NCBI GenBank assembly: GCA_036971475.1
Contig: JBAIZL010000002.1
Span: 165,710,214 to 165,774,213, forward strand
Reading direction: 5' to 3'
DNA length: 64,000 bases
Source: Prosapia bicincta
Lineage: Eukaryota; Arthropoda; Insecta; Hemiptera; Cercopidae
In this document: piece by piece, positions 15,701 to 26,519 of the stretch
Layout of the letters: each line of letters opens with the position of its first letter
Position numbering within the stretch: the first letter of the stretch is position 1
Position numbers and translations under genes: made by a program
The notes under the pieces: model-generated
What the model saw: only the letters and a program-made list of their open reading frames with translations
The model's database searches: none
Told to the model about the DNA's origin: nothing

Positions 15701-17179
15701 TCAATTGTTAAAAAATAGTTTTTACTATTACTTATTTTTAGGTCACTTTATAAAATGAGAGTGATAAATTTACACTCTTTTTCATTATTAAACTTGGTAG
15801 GGTTTAATATTGTTAAATAATGTAAGTTACATAGTTGCTATTTATAAACATGACTACATAAACCATTTGTGTGTATTTAATGCGGTGATAGAAAATGCAT
15901 TACCTATTTTGAGTTCGAAACTACTTCCTCTTTATATTATTTTTCAACCTACATTATAGGGTGTTTAATTAAGTGATTCAAAGCTCTGAAGTTACCGATA
16001 GAATCCGTCACTAAAATAGAAACATTCAGAATGAACATTAGTGGTGCGGTAGTGTCGTATTTTATTCGGCTCTAGCAGGTATATATTTAATGAGCGAGTT
16101 CCCATATCAGACAATTTAAAGTAAAACGAATCCTGCATTTTAATAATTAGAAACATTCTTTACGTGAGACATAACTACATAGTGAGATATCAGTTTTTAT
16201 TTTCATATTGGTTTTATAAATTGCTATCTGTATAAATTTTTAAGATTGTAAAGTTATAACGTTCTTCGTTTGCTTTTTAATTAGAAACGATGTGGTTAGA
16301 AATCTTCTGGACGACAATTTGATGGAAATCATCTCTCTTCTAGTATCCTGATTCACATATTACTATATACTCCTTTATTACCATCGGTATTAATGCATTG
16401 AAGTTTTCTGTGTTTGCTCGTCTCCATGGATTTCAAATACCTCATGTGTGTTTGTACCGGATTCTCTGATTAGAAAACAACATTATATATCTGAGTTGCC
16501 CGAATTTCTAGACATTTACTCATGTTTACAGGTCCGAAAATAAATAGACATATATAATTTACCAGAAATTGACCCTTTCTCTTTACTTAAAGACCACAAG
16601 AATAACCTTTCACAATCCAAGGTCGGCTATGCACGATTGTACATGTTTGTTATTATTTTTTGTAAAGAATATTGTATTGTTTCTTTAAACACAGTACGGG
16701 CTATATATGTCTAATGTTTTTAGTAATATTTTGCCCTTAATCGGGTAAATTGTGAAAAAGAATCCTAAATTATAAATCCCTACATATCTCTCTGTTCATA
16801 GACTTTTTATATTGCACTTTTATATGGTCTATATAAAACATAATTTATGCTTATGTTAACATTCTTTCCTATATTTCAAAGATTTTCTATACTTGTACCC
16901 TCTCTTGGGCTTCGATACATCCATGGGTCAAAATCGGGTCACTTTACCGAGAGGGCAATCTCAAAGGTCCTTTTTATATTTTACAATTATTTGTAAAGAA
17001 AAGGTTTTTTTCAGGATTTCGATAAAGCCAAGTTATTGCTTGCTTAGACTGTTCGAAAATAAACACAAACACAAATCAAGGCCCCGCGAAATATTTGCGA
17101 TGACATGAATCAATTAACTCGCACAAAAGTATAAAATTTGAAAACGAGAGTTTTTCTCAAATTCTAAATTTCCGTATTA
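12760..17179. other. AT-rich sequence, no gene seen
   Basis: Includes a short (TAAA)n/(TA)n run at about 14361-14410, a purine-rich, G-richer patch at about 14540-14830, and chance frames such as 13478-13738 and 16893-17108. None carries a recognisable domain. Confidence 0.55.
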
Positions 17180-17431
17180 ACAAAATACCTTATTGTTAAA
17201 ACGACGTCATTTTAAATATGAAAATTGTTTACAGTTAGTATAAAAACTATGCTAATTTATTAAATTTATAATTTTTTTTTTAATTATGGAAAAGATTCTT
17301 GCCTAGTGTGTTTCAAATGATGTAAAGCCTTTCCAACTTTTATTTATTTATCTCGTAAATGAGATAAAAACTCAAAGTTAATTATTTTAGTCACCATATT
17401 AATTTTTGATACTAAAGTTGAGGAAAGTTAA
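17180..17431 (+). repeat. Dispersed repeat, copy A (inverted relative to copy B)
   Basis: About 250 bp that recurs in reverse complement at 19764-20025. Shared blocks in order are GTTAAAACGACGTC, TTTATTAAATTTAT, CCTAGTGTGTT, CCAACTT and CTCGTAAATGAGATAAAAA. The last block contains a short self-complementary core (CTCGTAAATGAG) preserved in both copies. Similarity fades outside these limits. Confidence 0.8.
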
Positions 17432-18554
17432 ACGTGTAAACTATACGATTAATTCATGTAGCATAACAGCAAGTGATAATATATGGTTTTAAATAATAAA
17501 AAAACACATTTATAGTTTAAAATAAAAATATGTTAAAAAAAGGTACAACTTACTATAAGTATTTAAACAGAAAAGAAAATTTAATAAAAAAACTTTTACT
17601 ACTTTTCTATACAATTTAATTATTTCCCTAGACAATATTCTTTAATATACATTCGTTCATATGTAATAATAGAAACTTTTTTCGAATGTTATTAGATAAC
17701 GCTGTCAATTTCATCTAAACTCCTGAATATAAAGGATTTTGAATGTAGCGGTAGCATTGAAATTGTACATTTCATTCTTTTATTGTTTCTTTAATTATAA
17801 AATTTGGTTAATATAATTCCTAATCATATATAATACAATGTAAAATTTACGTATAGATACAAAAATAATAACTATATTCTTTTGAAAAGTACATTTAAAT
17901 TAAATTTCAAAACATAAAAATATCAGAAAACCTTCCAAAGAGGAAAACTGGTCCAAATTTATTTAAAATTACGTTAACGGTTGCCGACGATTACATTTTT
18001 TTCTTCCTCGCTAATTCAGGTCAAATTAAATCCGATTGACAGTTGCAACCAGTGAATCAGATCTCGTGATTTAGCTTCAAACCGAACCGTCAAACGGATC
18101 TGTAATATATTTTTAAACGAATAAACACTAATTTCCTGATTTGATCCTGTCTTTGATTTATTATTGCTTAGTGACTACAAAACTACTTTTGAATATGTAT
18201 TCTTGCACAATTACATTTGCATGCACCAGTTTGCAAACGATTACATATATTTACAAGTAACTAGATAAATATTTTAAAATGAAAACTATTACTAATTATT
18301 ATGAAACAAAATGGTGCCAAAGTGTTTCAAAATTAGTCCCAGGTAAATCAAATTGTTTCTATAAAACTATCCACTAGACCTAAAGTTTACAGTAATTATA
18401 TTTTTCGTATGTGACAGGTTTTTATATGTTATGCTATGATTTATTTACGTTTTAGTAAATAGTTACACCAATTCAAACCTTTCTTCACTATATTTATCTG
18501 TTATTCCTTGTTTTTGCAAAAATCTCTGCCCTTTCTGAAGTGATCTTCTAGCCC
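17432..18554. other. AT-rich sequence between inverted repeat copies
   Basis: No transposase, RNA gene or frame of note. Confidence 0.5.
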
Positions 18555-18625
18555 CTCTCTATACCTCTCTGTCTCTCTTTTTCTCTCTCACTCTCTCTCT
18601 CTCTATCTGTCTCTCTCTCTCCTCC
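18555..18625. repeat. (CT)n-rich microsatellite
   Basis: Imperfect CTCTCT run with A, G and TTT interruptions. Confidence 0.9.
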
Positions 18626-19763
18626 TCGATCCCGATTGTTTTCCCCTGATAACTTTTTCTAGTCACTTTAAACGAGATTTAGTTTTAATCCTTGGTGAAA
18701 TAGTTACATTATTATAGGATTTAAAAATTTAAATGTTTCATCTCTTATAAGATAAATAATTTTGGTTTAGACCACCTCACCAAAACGAAAATTCCTAAAT
18801 ATGTTTTATTGAGTATAAATAATGTAATTTGTCTACTAAAAAAAAGGGATAGTTCATCTACTTACTATGTTAACCGTAGTCATTGTTAGGTTATAGTAGT
18901 CAATAAATTTTTAATATTTAGAGAGAATAAGTCAGCATTTAAAAAGACATCAGCAAAGCTAGCGTTGTAAAAGCAGCTAAAAGGACGATTAAACGGACAC
19001 ATTATGGAGACAATTTACTACACTCTTCAAGACGAAATTTAACAGCGTGAAATTCTGAAGTTTTCATATAGATTTATGAATTTCATTCATTGAAATTATA
19101 TCAAAGCTGATGGATGTTTCACTCCAATCGGAAACAACGGATTTGCATATTTTCGTTACGGAAAAACCCTATAAAATTTACTATATTTAAAGTGACATTA
19201 AAAATTAGTAAAGTAATAATTATGGAATGAAATTCTAGAAAGATGGTGAAATTATTATACTGGAATTTAACAGCAAATGTTATCAGATGTTACACAAGGC
19301 TAGAGCGGACAAAATGTTCTACTACTGGGGCGTTACTGAACACATATATCTCTCCACTAAGTAATAAAAGAGAGTAATGCCTACCGGGGTGGGACCTGTG
19401 TTTCCAAAGTTAATCTTTGGAACTGTGTTCCGAAATTTGTAGATTTTTACAAGGTTAGGAGTTAATTGAAAAAGTGTATCATTGTAATAAAAATTACAAA
19501 TAATAAGCGAATCATTTAACAACCAGATCATCCATACTTAATCAAAGAAAATGATTTAACATTTACGACTTTGATAAGGTATGATTATTAAAAATGTATC
19601 ATTTAAAACTTAATTACTATAATTTTAGGACTCTTAGAAAACACTACGGTTCTCACGTATGAAAATAGTGGATTGTAAATACAGGTAAAAATAAGGTAGT
19701 AAGACGGTGATAATAAAAAAAATAATAATAATTTAATTAATTTTAATAATAAATTTTAATAAA
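18626..19763. other. AT-rich sequence between inverted repeat copies
   Basis: Nothing recognisable. The 69-codon minus frame at 19322-19531 has no family signature. Confidence 0.5.
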
Positions 19764-20025
19764 TTAACTTTACTTTAAATTTAGTAATAAATTACCAAAA
19801 ATAATATCTTTTGGTTTTTATCTCATTTACGAGATATATACATTCAAGTTGGTAAGGATTTATATAATTTGTAACACACTAGGAAAGAATTGTTCCACAC
19901 TGTTAAAAAAATGATAAATTTAATAAATATACGTAGTTTTATACCACCTTCAAACATATTTCATATTTAAGCGTAAACGGACGTCGTTTTAACATTAGGT
20001 AAACCAATACCAACCATTACAGGCT
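19764..20025 (-). repeat. Dispersed repeat, copy B
   Basis: Reverse-complement partner of 17180-17431, sharing the GACGTCGTTTTAAC, AACACACTAGGAAAGAA-like and TCTCATTTACGAGA blocks. The copies are about 2.3 kb apart. They may be two insertions of one MITE family or the ends of one decayed foldback element; the interior encodes no transposase. Confidence 0.8.
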
Positions 20026-20299
20026 ATAAGTTGAATTACACTATATACAAAAATATGTTTTTCAACAGAAAAGGTAACCTACAGTACTTTTTTTGTTTCT
20101 GTTCTATCGTGTAATTAAAAGTTAGATATTATAATTTCGAATGAAATCTATTATAAAATCTATCAGTTCATTTGATTCGTAATATCTTTTTTTTTAATTT
20201 ACCTTAAATCCATACTTGTCATGGGGAAACGACAGAAGTAGTTAACTTATAGTGACTGAATTCATCGGCTTGTATGAAGTTTTTCTTTATTTTTCAGTA

Positions 20300-20359
20300 A
20301 ATTCGCAGATTGATTAACGTTTATTAGTCCATCTGGTGCCATTAATCAATCTGCGAATT
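20300..20359. repeat. Perfect 18-bp inverted repeat, 24-nt loop
   Basis: AATTCGCAGATTGATTAA at 20300-20317 is exactly complementary to 20342-20359. The stem is long for chance in this composition. It does not resemble a Rho-independent-type signal, and no gene adjoins it. Confidence 0.85.
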
Positions 20360-20893
20360 GATTTTTATTCTCCCCCTCCAAAACTGTTATACGTTTTGAA
20401 ATACAGAGCATTTTTAAGCGTATTTCTTTTTGTCAAAGTATCAACAATTAGTGTAAAGTTAAAGAAATGAATGTGTTAAAAAATTGTTATTTTGAAATAA
20501 AACTAATGTATATCCAAGAGGAGAATTTTAAGCGGTTTTTGTTATATTTAAAAGCATTATTCAACTTTTTATTCATATTCCCATAGGCACTACTTTATTT
20601 TACACTTTAGAAGCTAGTATCCTACGATGCTGTAGCCAAGTTGGCATCGCACAACACATCAATTAAAACATCTAGAGTAAAAAACTTAGCGCTGACGACT
20701 TACTTTGTGTGACAAACCATTATATTTAAATAGCATATGCTGTAGATACACTATACATGTTATATATGAATTGTCTTGTTACTTCGATAAAAAATTTGTT
20801 ATAAATGTTATTTCTAGCTGGTAAAAAGTTCAGTTTTTAAATTTTATTAAATTTCGTAACTTTTAATAAAACAAATAGATGTTCATAATATAT

Positions 20894-20894
20894 C

Positions 20895-20920
<26 letters not shown>
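20894..20920. repeat. (TA)n microsatellite
   Basis: Short TA run flanking the left side of the palindromic element that starts at 20931. Confidence 0.9.
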
Positions 20921-20927
<7 letters not shown>

Positions 20928-20930
20928 GAA

Positions 20931-21201
20931 ACAACTAAGTATATACAAATACGAAAAATACCAAGAATTTTCATTATTCACAGCCTATCGTAGGCAAATA
21001 TTTCAATCTAAATCATGAAAGATTAATGCAATAATGCAAGCTAAATAATATATGTTAGACTTACTCATGAATCTAACAAGTGTTGTATAACTTGCATAAT
21101 TGCATTATTTATTCCTTATGATATTGGAATCCATTATCAACGAAAAACTTTAAAAAATAACAATTAATAATTAATTATTGTATTTGTATATTCTCAGTTG
21201 T
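20931..21201. repeat. Palindromic element, diverged family member
   Basis: The outer ends are inverted copies (ACAACTAAGTATATACAAAT on the left; its diverged complement at 21180-21201). Inner blocks also pair: TTAATGCAATAATGCAAG with CTTGCATAATTGCATTA, and TGTTAGA (21053-21059) with TCTAACA (21072-21078), so the whole 271 bp can fold on itself around about 21065. The right arm carries CTTATGA...CAACGAAAA, a degenerate form of the CTGATGA...CCAACGAAAA seen at 21419-21449. It lies between two (TA)n arrays. Confidence 0.8.
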
Positions 21202-21230
21202 TTTGATTATTGTACAAGAAAACCTATTTT

Positions 21231-21233
<3 letters not shown>

Positions 21234-21276
<43 letters not shown>
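21234..21276. repeat. (TA)n microsatellite
   Basis: Pure TA separating the two palindromic elements. Confidence 0.95.
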
Positions 21277-21280
<4 letters not shown>

Positions 21281-21306
21281 TCGCATATGTATTCTTGTGT
21301 AATAAT

Positions 21307-21498
21307 AAAGAACATAAGTCAAAATACAAATACAAGAACTATAATTGAATTTACAATTCAAAGCTTTTCGTAGGCTAGTACTGTATTAATTAGCTATTAA
21401 AGATTATGTTTAATATTCCTGATGATTTTGGTACTGTTAGCCAACGAAAAGCTTTGAATTGTATATTCAATTATAATTCTTGTATTTTGACTTATATT

Positions 21499-21502
<4 letters not shown>
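21307..21502. repeat. Palindromic element with hammerhead-like core
   Basis: Arms of about 75 bp (21307-21384 and 21429-21502) are nearly perfect inverted copies, with TTCAAAGCTTTTCG in the left arm and CGAAAAGCTTTGAA in the right. On the plus strand CTGATGA (21419-21425), TTGG (21428-21431), CCAA (21441-21444) and GAAA (21446-21449) have the order and stem-II pairing of a hammerhead-ribozyme core. Whether stems I and III form is not settled by eye. It is the best preserved of three related elements in the window. Confidence 0.85.

Positions 21503-21590
<88 letters not shown>
21503..21590. repeat. (TA)n microsatellite
   Basis: About 88 bp of TA directly continuous with the right arm of the palindrome, followed by a few TG units to about 21609. 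Confidence 0.97.
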
Positions 21591-21593
<3 letters not shown>

Positions 21594-21609
21594 AGTGTGT
21601 GTGTGTGTT

Positions 21610-22740
21610 TACAATAGAAGGTTTAAATTTAAATATTTTTAATAATTTAAATTCATAGACCCGAGGCATGAGGCATGGTTGAAATGCCTTAAGCATAAGT
21701 ATAAATAATGTTAGCAGTTAAAATTAATATAGACGAAGTCATTAGCAGGGATAAGGGATTTTATAAATTTGAAAGAGGGAGAAAAAGTCAAATCAAGGTA
21801 GAGAACATCGACAATCTAGCAGACACAATAAAACAAGTTGAAAATGGAGAGAAGAAAAACATCGATGGAGGCAAAATTTTAAAGTTTCTGCGAAATTAAG
21901 AAATTTAAAGAATTTTCGACCACAGTATGGATAACGATTATGAAGAGTGGCAGGATATGACGAGCATCCGACGTACAGATCACGCCTCATCCAGCCGTTT
22001 CGCGATTGGCTAAGGATTGACCAAAGGTGAAAGCGTTATGCGTTGGAAGAGCCAAAGGAGATGTTAGCATGGTTCCAAAGTTCGCGCAGGACAGCCGTGT
22101 AATTTCACTCCGCTTGTCAAAGTGTTGAATTTTTCAAAGTGTACATGAACAAAAGAATGCAGGGCTAATGAGTTCGATTGTGGGGCTAAGATGTAGTTTT
22201 GTGCTTTTCAGAAACCCTTTTGAAGGGAAAACAATCCAAAAGCGATTTTCTGCAAACTTACCGTCAGGACTGGGAGTTCGCAAACAAAGAAGATTCAGTT
22301 AATTAAAAGGCGTTTTAAAAATGGATTCAGTTAGAAGTGGAGAAATTGAACAGTGACTAAAGTAAAATTTTTAAAGGGGTAAATTTTCAAATAAAGACAT
22401 CCATTGTTTGTTGACAGTTGAAAATAGTGAAATTTGAATTAAAATTGATATTTAATTGAGAGAGCAATAAGAGTAAAAATAGAGACAGTGTTTGAATAAA
22501 CTGCTAGAGAACTAAATGCAAAATTTTACAATTTTGATATCAAAATGCACGCGGTAAAACGCTTAAACATTTTATTCGGTCCAGAAAGCATATTTTGTTA
22601 TCACCATATTTTAGTAACCTTAAAATATTTTAAGTAAAAGTACAAAACAAGTACACTATGAAACGCCTTTTAACAAACATAAAATTTGAAACATATTGAA
22701 TAAGGTTTTTATGAAAAAAGGCATATTTTAATAACTTATA
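21610..22740. other. Unrecognised region with one weak frame
   Basis: A 63-codon plus frame (21708-21899) is rich in Lys, Glu, Asn and Asp and reads more like protein than most frames here, but it matches no family I know and has no splice or promoter context. The GC-richer stretch 21940-22130 contains ATTGGCT, an inverted CCAAT-type motif. Not enough for a gene call. Confidence 0.3.
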
Positions 22741-22770
22741 TTTAAATGTGTTTTTAGGGATTATTCTAGC

Positions 22771-23932
22771 CGTTGAGCGGGCGCAGTGCGATACTCCGAT
22801 CAGCAGTTCCTCGTAGTTCTTAAAAGTATTCTTTTCTGCAATTACCTATGAATTATTCTGAGATGTTGAGTGTTCACTGTTCCTTATGTTATCTACGAGA
22901 TCCGAGGCTTTATCTGATTATCTTTCAATAGTTTATTTGCTATTGAGCTGTGAAGACTACAGCTACATTATGCGGTACCTATTCCGCTGTGGGTCTTGTT
23001 CTTTGCATTGTGATTAGTCTATGATGTATACTACTATATTCATAATACGTTACTTATTCAGTTAGATCAATCTGCTGTTATGAAATTATTATTTCCTTAT
23101 ACATGCTACTCTTTGTTCACTTTTACTTCATTTCTCGTGAGTTTTGCTCTTTCGTGAATCCAGTATAAATGTATTTCAAATAAATTTTACTCTAATGACT
23201 GACATCTGAAAATAACTGAAATTATTTTCGAAAGCTCTAAAGCTTTACACTTTTTATCGGTGCGTATTATCACAAATTCTGCTGTCAATATTTTTCACAA
23301 GTTCCATTCTTCAAAGTAATTTGGATAAACTTCACGTTGCAGAGCTGACACAAATCAAAAGTATCATCACCCCGAAGACATTTAATTGCTTTTATATAAA
23401 GTTTTAAAAGAAAATGTAGAAGAAGAACGTGAAAAGTGTGTTAACGATTCTGATGATGAGAATCAAGAAGTCGAAGTGATATAAGAGAGTAGAGATAACA
23501 GTGAATCAGATCAGTCAACAGGTGACGACTACTCCTAAATTGGTATTAGAAAATCATGAATCCTTGTTTCACGCTGAACATAAAATCAATTTCTTTAATG
23601 ATAACAATAAATATTAGGAGCTAATTATATTGTGTTACTAAAATATTACATTTATTTTATTGTTCAGTAGTAACTCGTTTTTTAGATTCGTATTATAAAT
23701 AATTGTACTCGCTTCATAAATTACCTGATAACTAAAGATTGTAATTAAATATAAATATTATATTGTAATAAAATTATTCTCGATAATTCTAAATACTGAC
23801 CAATAAAACCAATAATAACAAAACCAAATATTATAAGCGTTTTTATAAAGAATTGAGACTTCCTAATGTTAGCGGTACAGCGTACAACTAAGCACCCGGT
23901 ATCGTAATATCGGAATACGCGCCTGCTCAACG
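22771..23932 (+). mobile_element. Candidate non-autonomous TIR transposon (piggyBac-like?)
   Basis: CGTTGAGCGGGCGC at 22771-22784 is the inverted partner of GCGCCTGCTCAACG at 23919-23932 (one mismatch). The similarity continues inward (ACTCCGAT against the complement of ATCGGAAT) after a small indel. The right end is followed by TTAA at 23934-23937, the target of piggyBac elements, but the left end is preceded by CTAG, not TTAA. The interior holds a short acidic frame (see 23386-23538). Length about 1.16 kb. Family assignment is tentative. Confidence 0.45.
23386..23538 (+). pseudogene. Acidic coding relic inside candidate transposon
   Basis: After a stop at 23383 the frame encodes KENVEEEREKCVNDSDDENQ, then EVEVI, a TAA, and ESRDNSESDQSTGDDYS before a second stop. 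Strings of Asp, Glu and Ser like this are common near the N-terminus of piggyBac-family transposases, where the domain precedes the catalytic core. No catalytic core follows, so at most an N-terminal relic is left. Low-complexity acidic segments occur in many proteins, so this alone does not prove the family. Confidence 0.35.
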
Positions 23933-23939
23933 CTTAAAT

Positions 23940-24880
23940 CTTTCTGATTTAGAATATATTTAGGACATTCGGACACTATTTTCAAGTTTATAAAAAACTA
24001 GTGTTTAGAGTATCTGCAGATGGATATGTAACAATACAATAAATCTTATACCTATGGTTACATATACAACCCTAATTCTGGAGGTGGTTTCGAGTATTGG
24101 CATTCCAAGGGAGGACGCTAGCTAAATCTTATCCAACGCAAAATGTAGAAAATTGGATAACATTTAATACAATATTACTTCATAATGTGTTATAATTTAA
24201 GGTTTTTTTCTCTAGCAAATATTGATGAAGCAGGCACACTGTTTATTTCATGGTCGAAGTCCAACATGTATCCCTTATGTAGTTCAAACATGTTATCTTC
24301 TCGTCCTAACATCTTGCTAGAGTAAGTTACCAATGTATCTTTTATAATCGTTTACAATTTTGAACATAAATATAATCATAAAGATATGTTTGTTTTTATT
24401 GTTTATTTGTACTCATCATCTGTGGTGTAGTTACTACAGGTTTTAGTACAAGAAATCTGCATGTTTTTGATTTAATAATCATATTAATCCGGTTTATATT
24501 TGCCATGATGAACTGACTCCAGAATCTCAACGAGCGTAACAAGAAGGACGAATATTTTACATCAAATTATTACTATTGTCTTAATAATCTGGAGTTTGAT
24601 AGTCAAACATTTTACATATACGAAGCTATTTAAATGATTTTAAAGTTCATTTTACGAGAGGATTTGTAAAAAGAAAACATTTAAAAGCAATAAATTATTT
24701 CCTGGTGTTTAATTATTACTGTAGGGCGTTTACCAATTTTATTGTTTTTTAATAATTTACTAATCAAAAGGACAGTGACAAACTTCATTTCATCTCTCTA
24801 GGAACAGTAGATTTAATTAATTACAGAATGTGTATTATATTAGAAGGTTTAAAACAAGCATGTTAATATAATGTAATAGG

Positions 24881-24941
<61 letters not shown>

Positions 24942-25660
24942 CTACTTCATTAAATCAATCCGCCTTTAGTGTTTTATTTGAAATTTGAAATAATAACCTT
25001 AATCGAAATCTTGAAGATTGTATATGTAGACTGTTGTGTATAATTTCCAATGTATTTAGGGCGCTTCTAAACAGATAGTATAAGTTTTAATTTAATTATT
25101 TAAAATTAAAGTTAAAAATATATTTATTTAGGTCTTCAGTTAGCCTATACCTATATAGATTTTTCAATATTCGATATCCACATCGTGTATAAAACTTTCA
25201 AAAATATATGTACAAATCTTTCAAAGCAAATTATTAAGTAAAAACAAAATAAGGTATCACTAATGTAGGAGATAATCTCAATGGATTCCATAACAAACGT
25301 TAAATGGAATATTCTTTTATTCAGCAATAGATCCTCAACGAAAGATAAGTGAAGTAGGGGCTGAATATAAGTAGTATAAGCTGAATGCAGACTTAGGCGA
25401 GCGGCCTACGAGGAATTTGTCGAAGTTTGCAATGTCTGGATGACAAAGTTTTATTGAGAGTTGTGATTATTGAATAAAATATTACTGTTTTTGGTTGGGT
25501 TTGGATTAAAGAGAGAGAAATTGTGTATGTTTGAAATTCGAAGAAAGGATCAAACTAATCCTCAATTATAATTTTTAAAGTTAACTATAATAATTGGTTA
25601 AAACTGGAGTGAATAGTAAAAAAATAGGAATATAGAAAGAGAAAAAGAATATTATTTAAA
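23940..25660. other. AT-rich sequence with one (TA)n array
   Basis: A (TA)n run occupies 24884-24939. Otherwise nothing recognisable. Confidence 0.6.
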
Positions 25661-25664
25661 ACCT

Positions 25665-25905
25665 AACCTTCTTCTTTTTCACGGTACTACACTCAGGTGT
25701 AGATCTTAGCGCTTTGCAAGAGCCTTGGCCAGGTAGCTCGACCCTGTGCTGCTTTCCAGTTCCTCACATTCAGCAGGTTTCTGGCATCCTGAGTGAAAAC
25801 CATCCATCTAAGTTTAGGACGCCTTTTTGCTCTCATTTTATAGATAGTTCCACCTAATAGGCTTCTGGGTACAACACTTTCCTTTATCCGGGCACATTAA
25901 ACTCA
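25665..25905 (-). pseudogene. 3' end of a LINE reverse transcriptase frame
   Basis: The minus strand encodes an open stretch of about 70 codons ending in TGA near 25693. In order it reads RIKESVVPRSLLGGTIYK, then RAKRRPKLRW, DARNLLNVRNWKAA, and RLLQSAKIYT before the stop. This is the familiar C-terminus of LINE polyproteins often labelled endonuclease-reverse transcriptase or craniofacial-development-protein-2-like in insects, where the pattern is GRPRxRW ... D-A-R-x-L ... VRNW ... A..R..WR.LL..AKTH. Downstream on the same strand lies a short 3' tail GTACCGTGAAAAAGAAGAAG. A stop lies about 23 codons before that block, so only the 3' end was inserted or survives: a 5'-truncated, dead copy. Confidence 0.8.
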
Positions 25906-26239
25906 ACAAAAGTATGATACATTTTGTATAACTTTTGGAGTATTACAAGTAATATTAAACTTTGTGTCCGTCTTCGACGTCAGCTACGAGTAATAAGTTA
26001 TACATATTAACATTCATCAAAGTGTAAATTTGTAAAAAATAATCAAACACTTCCTCAATATTATAAAAAAACATTTTGGCCGGTTTACTTTCTACTTACA
26101 GGTCTAAGTATTAGTTTTTGTAATATAAAATACAATTTTATGGCAAATTTAATATAAAAAGGTTAGTCACTCTGAATTTTTAAATCTAAAATATCCATTT
26201 AAATGGAATATGGTGATATTTTATTATAAAAACAAATTA

Positions 26240-26515
26240 ATTAAGTGAGTGAACAGTGTAGGGCATAGAAAACTTTAATACTAACCTAATGATCGTGGGT
26301 TAGATCCCTGGTAGCGGCTAAAACATTATGTATTTTTAACCATCAGTTCGACTAAGCCTTAGGGCCATAGTGTAATAATGGGCGGTTGAGCACAGTGCCT
26401 AGCACAATTACCTCTCCTGAATATTGTACGGCCCCAATTAAGGCGGCTCTATTGTACCTCTGCTAAGCCATGTTGGTGGTATGATGGGAGACATTAGTAA
26501 TAACTTAGCCTCATA
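26240..26515 (+). mobile_element. tRNA-derived SINE
   Basis: GGGTTAGATCCCTG at 26298-26310 matches the RNA polymerase III B box (GGTTCGANNCC) with one mismatch. About 40 bp upstream, GTGAGTGAACAGTGTAGGGC fits a decayed A box. Downstream follows a body of about 200 bp, clearly less AT-rich than its flanks, without coding potential. This layout (tRNA-like head, unrelated body) is typical of SINEs. The 3' end and target duplications are not clear; a cloverleaf cannot be drawn, so it is not a functional tRNA. Confidence 0.7.
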
Positions 26516-26519
26516 ATTT

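Noticed and set aside
26240..26515. tRNA gene from the B-box sequence
   Set aside because: No cloverleaf or acceptor stem can be drawn; the element continues as a SINE body.
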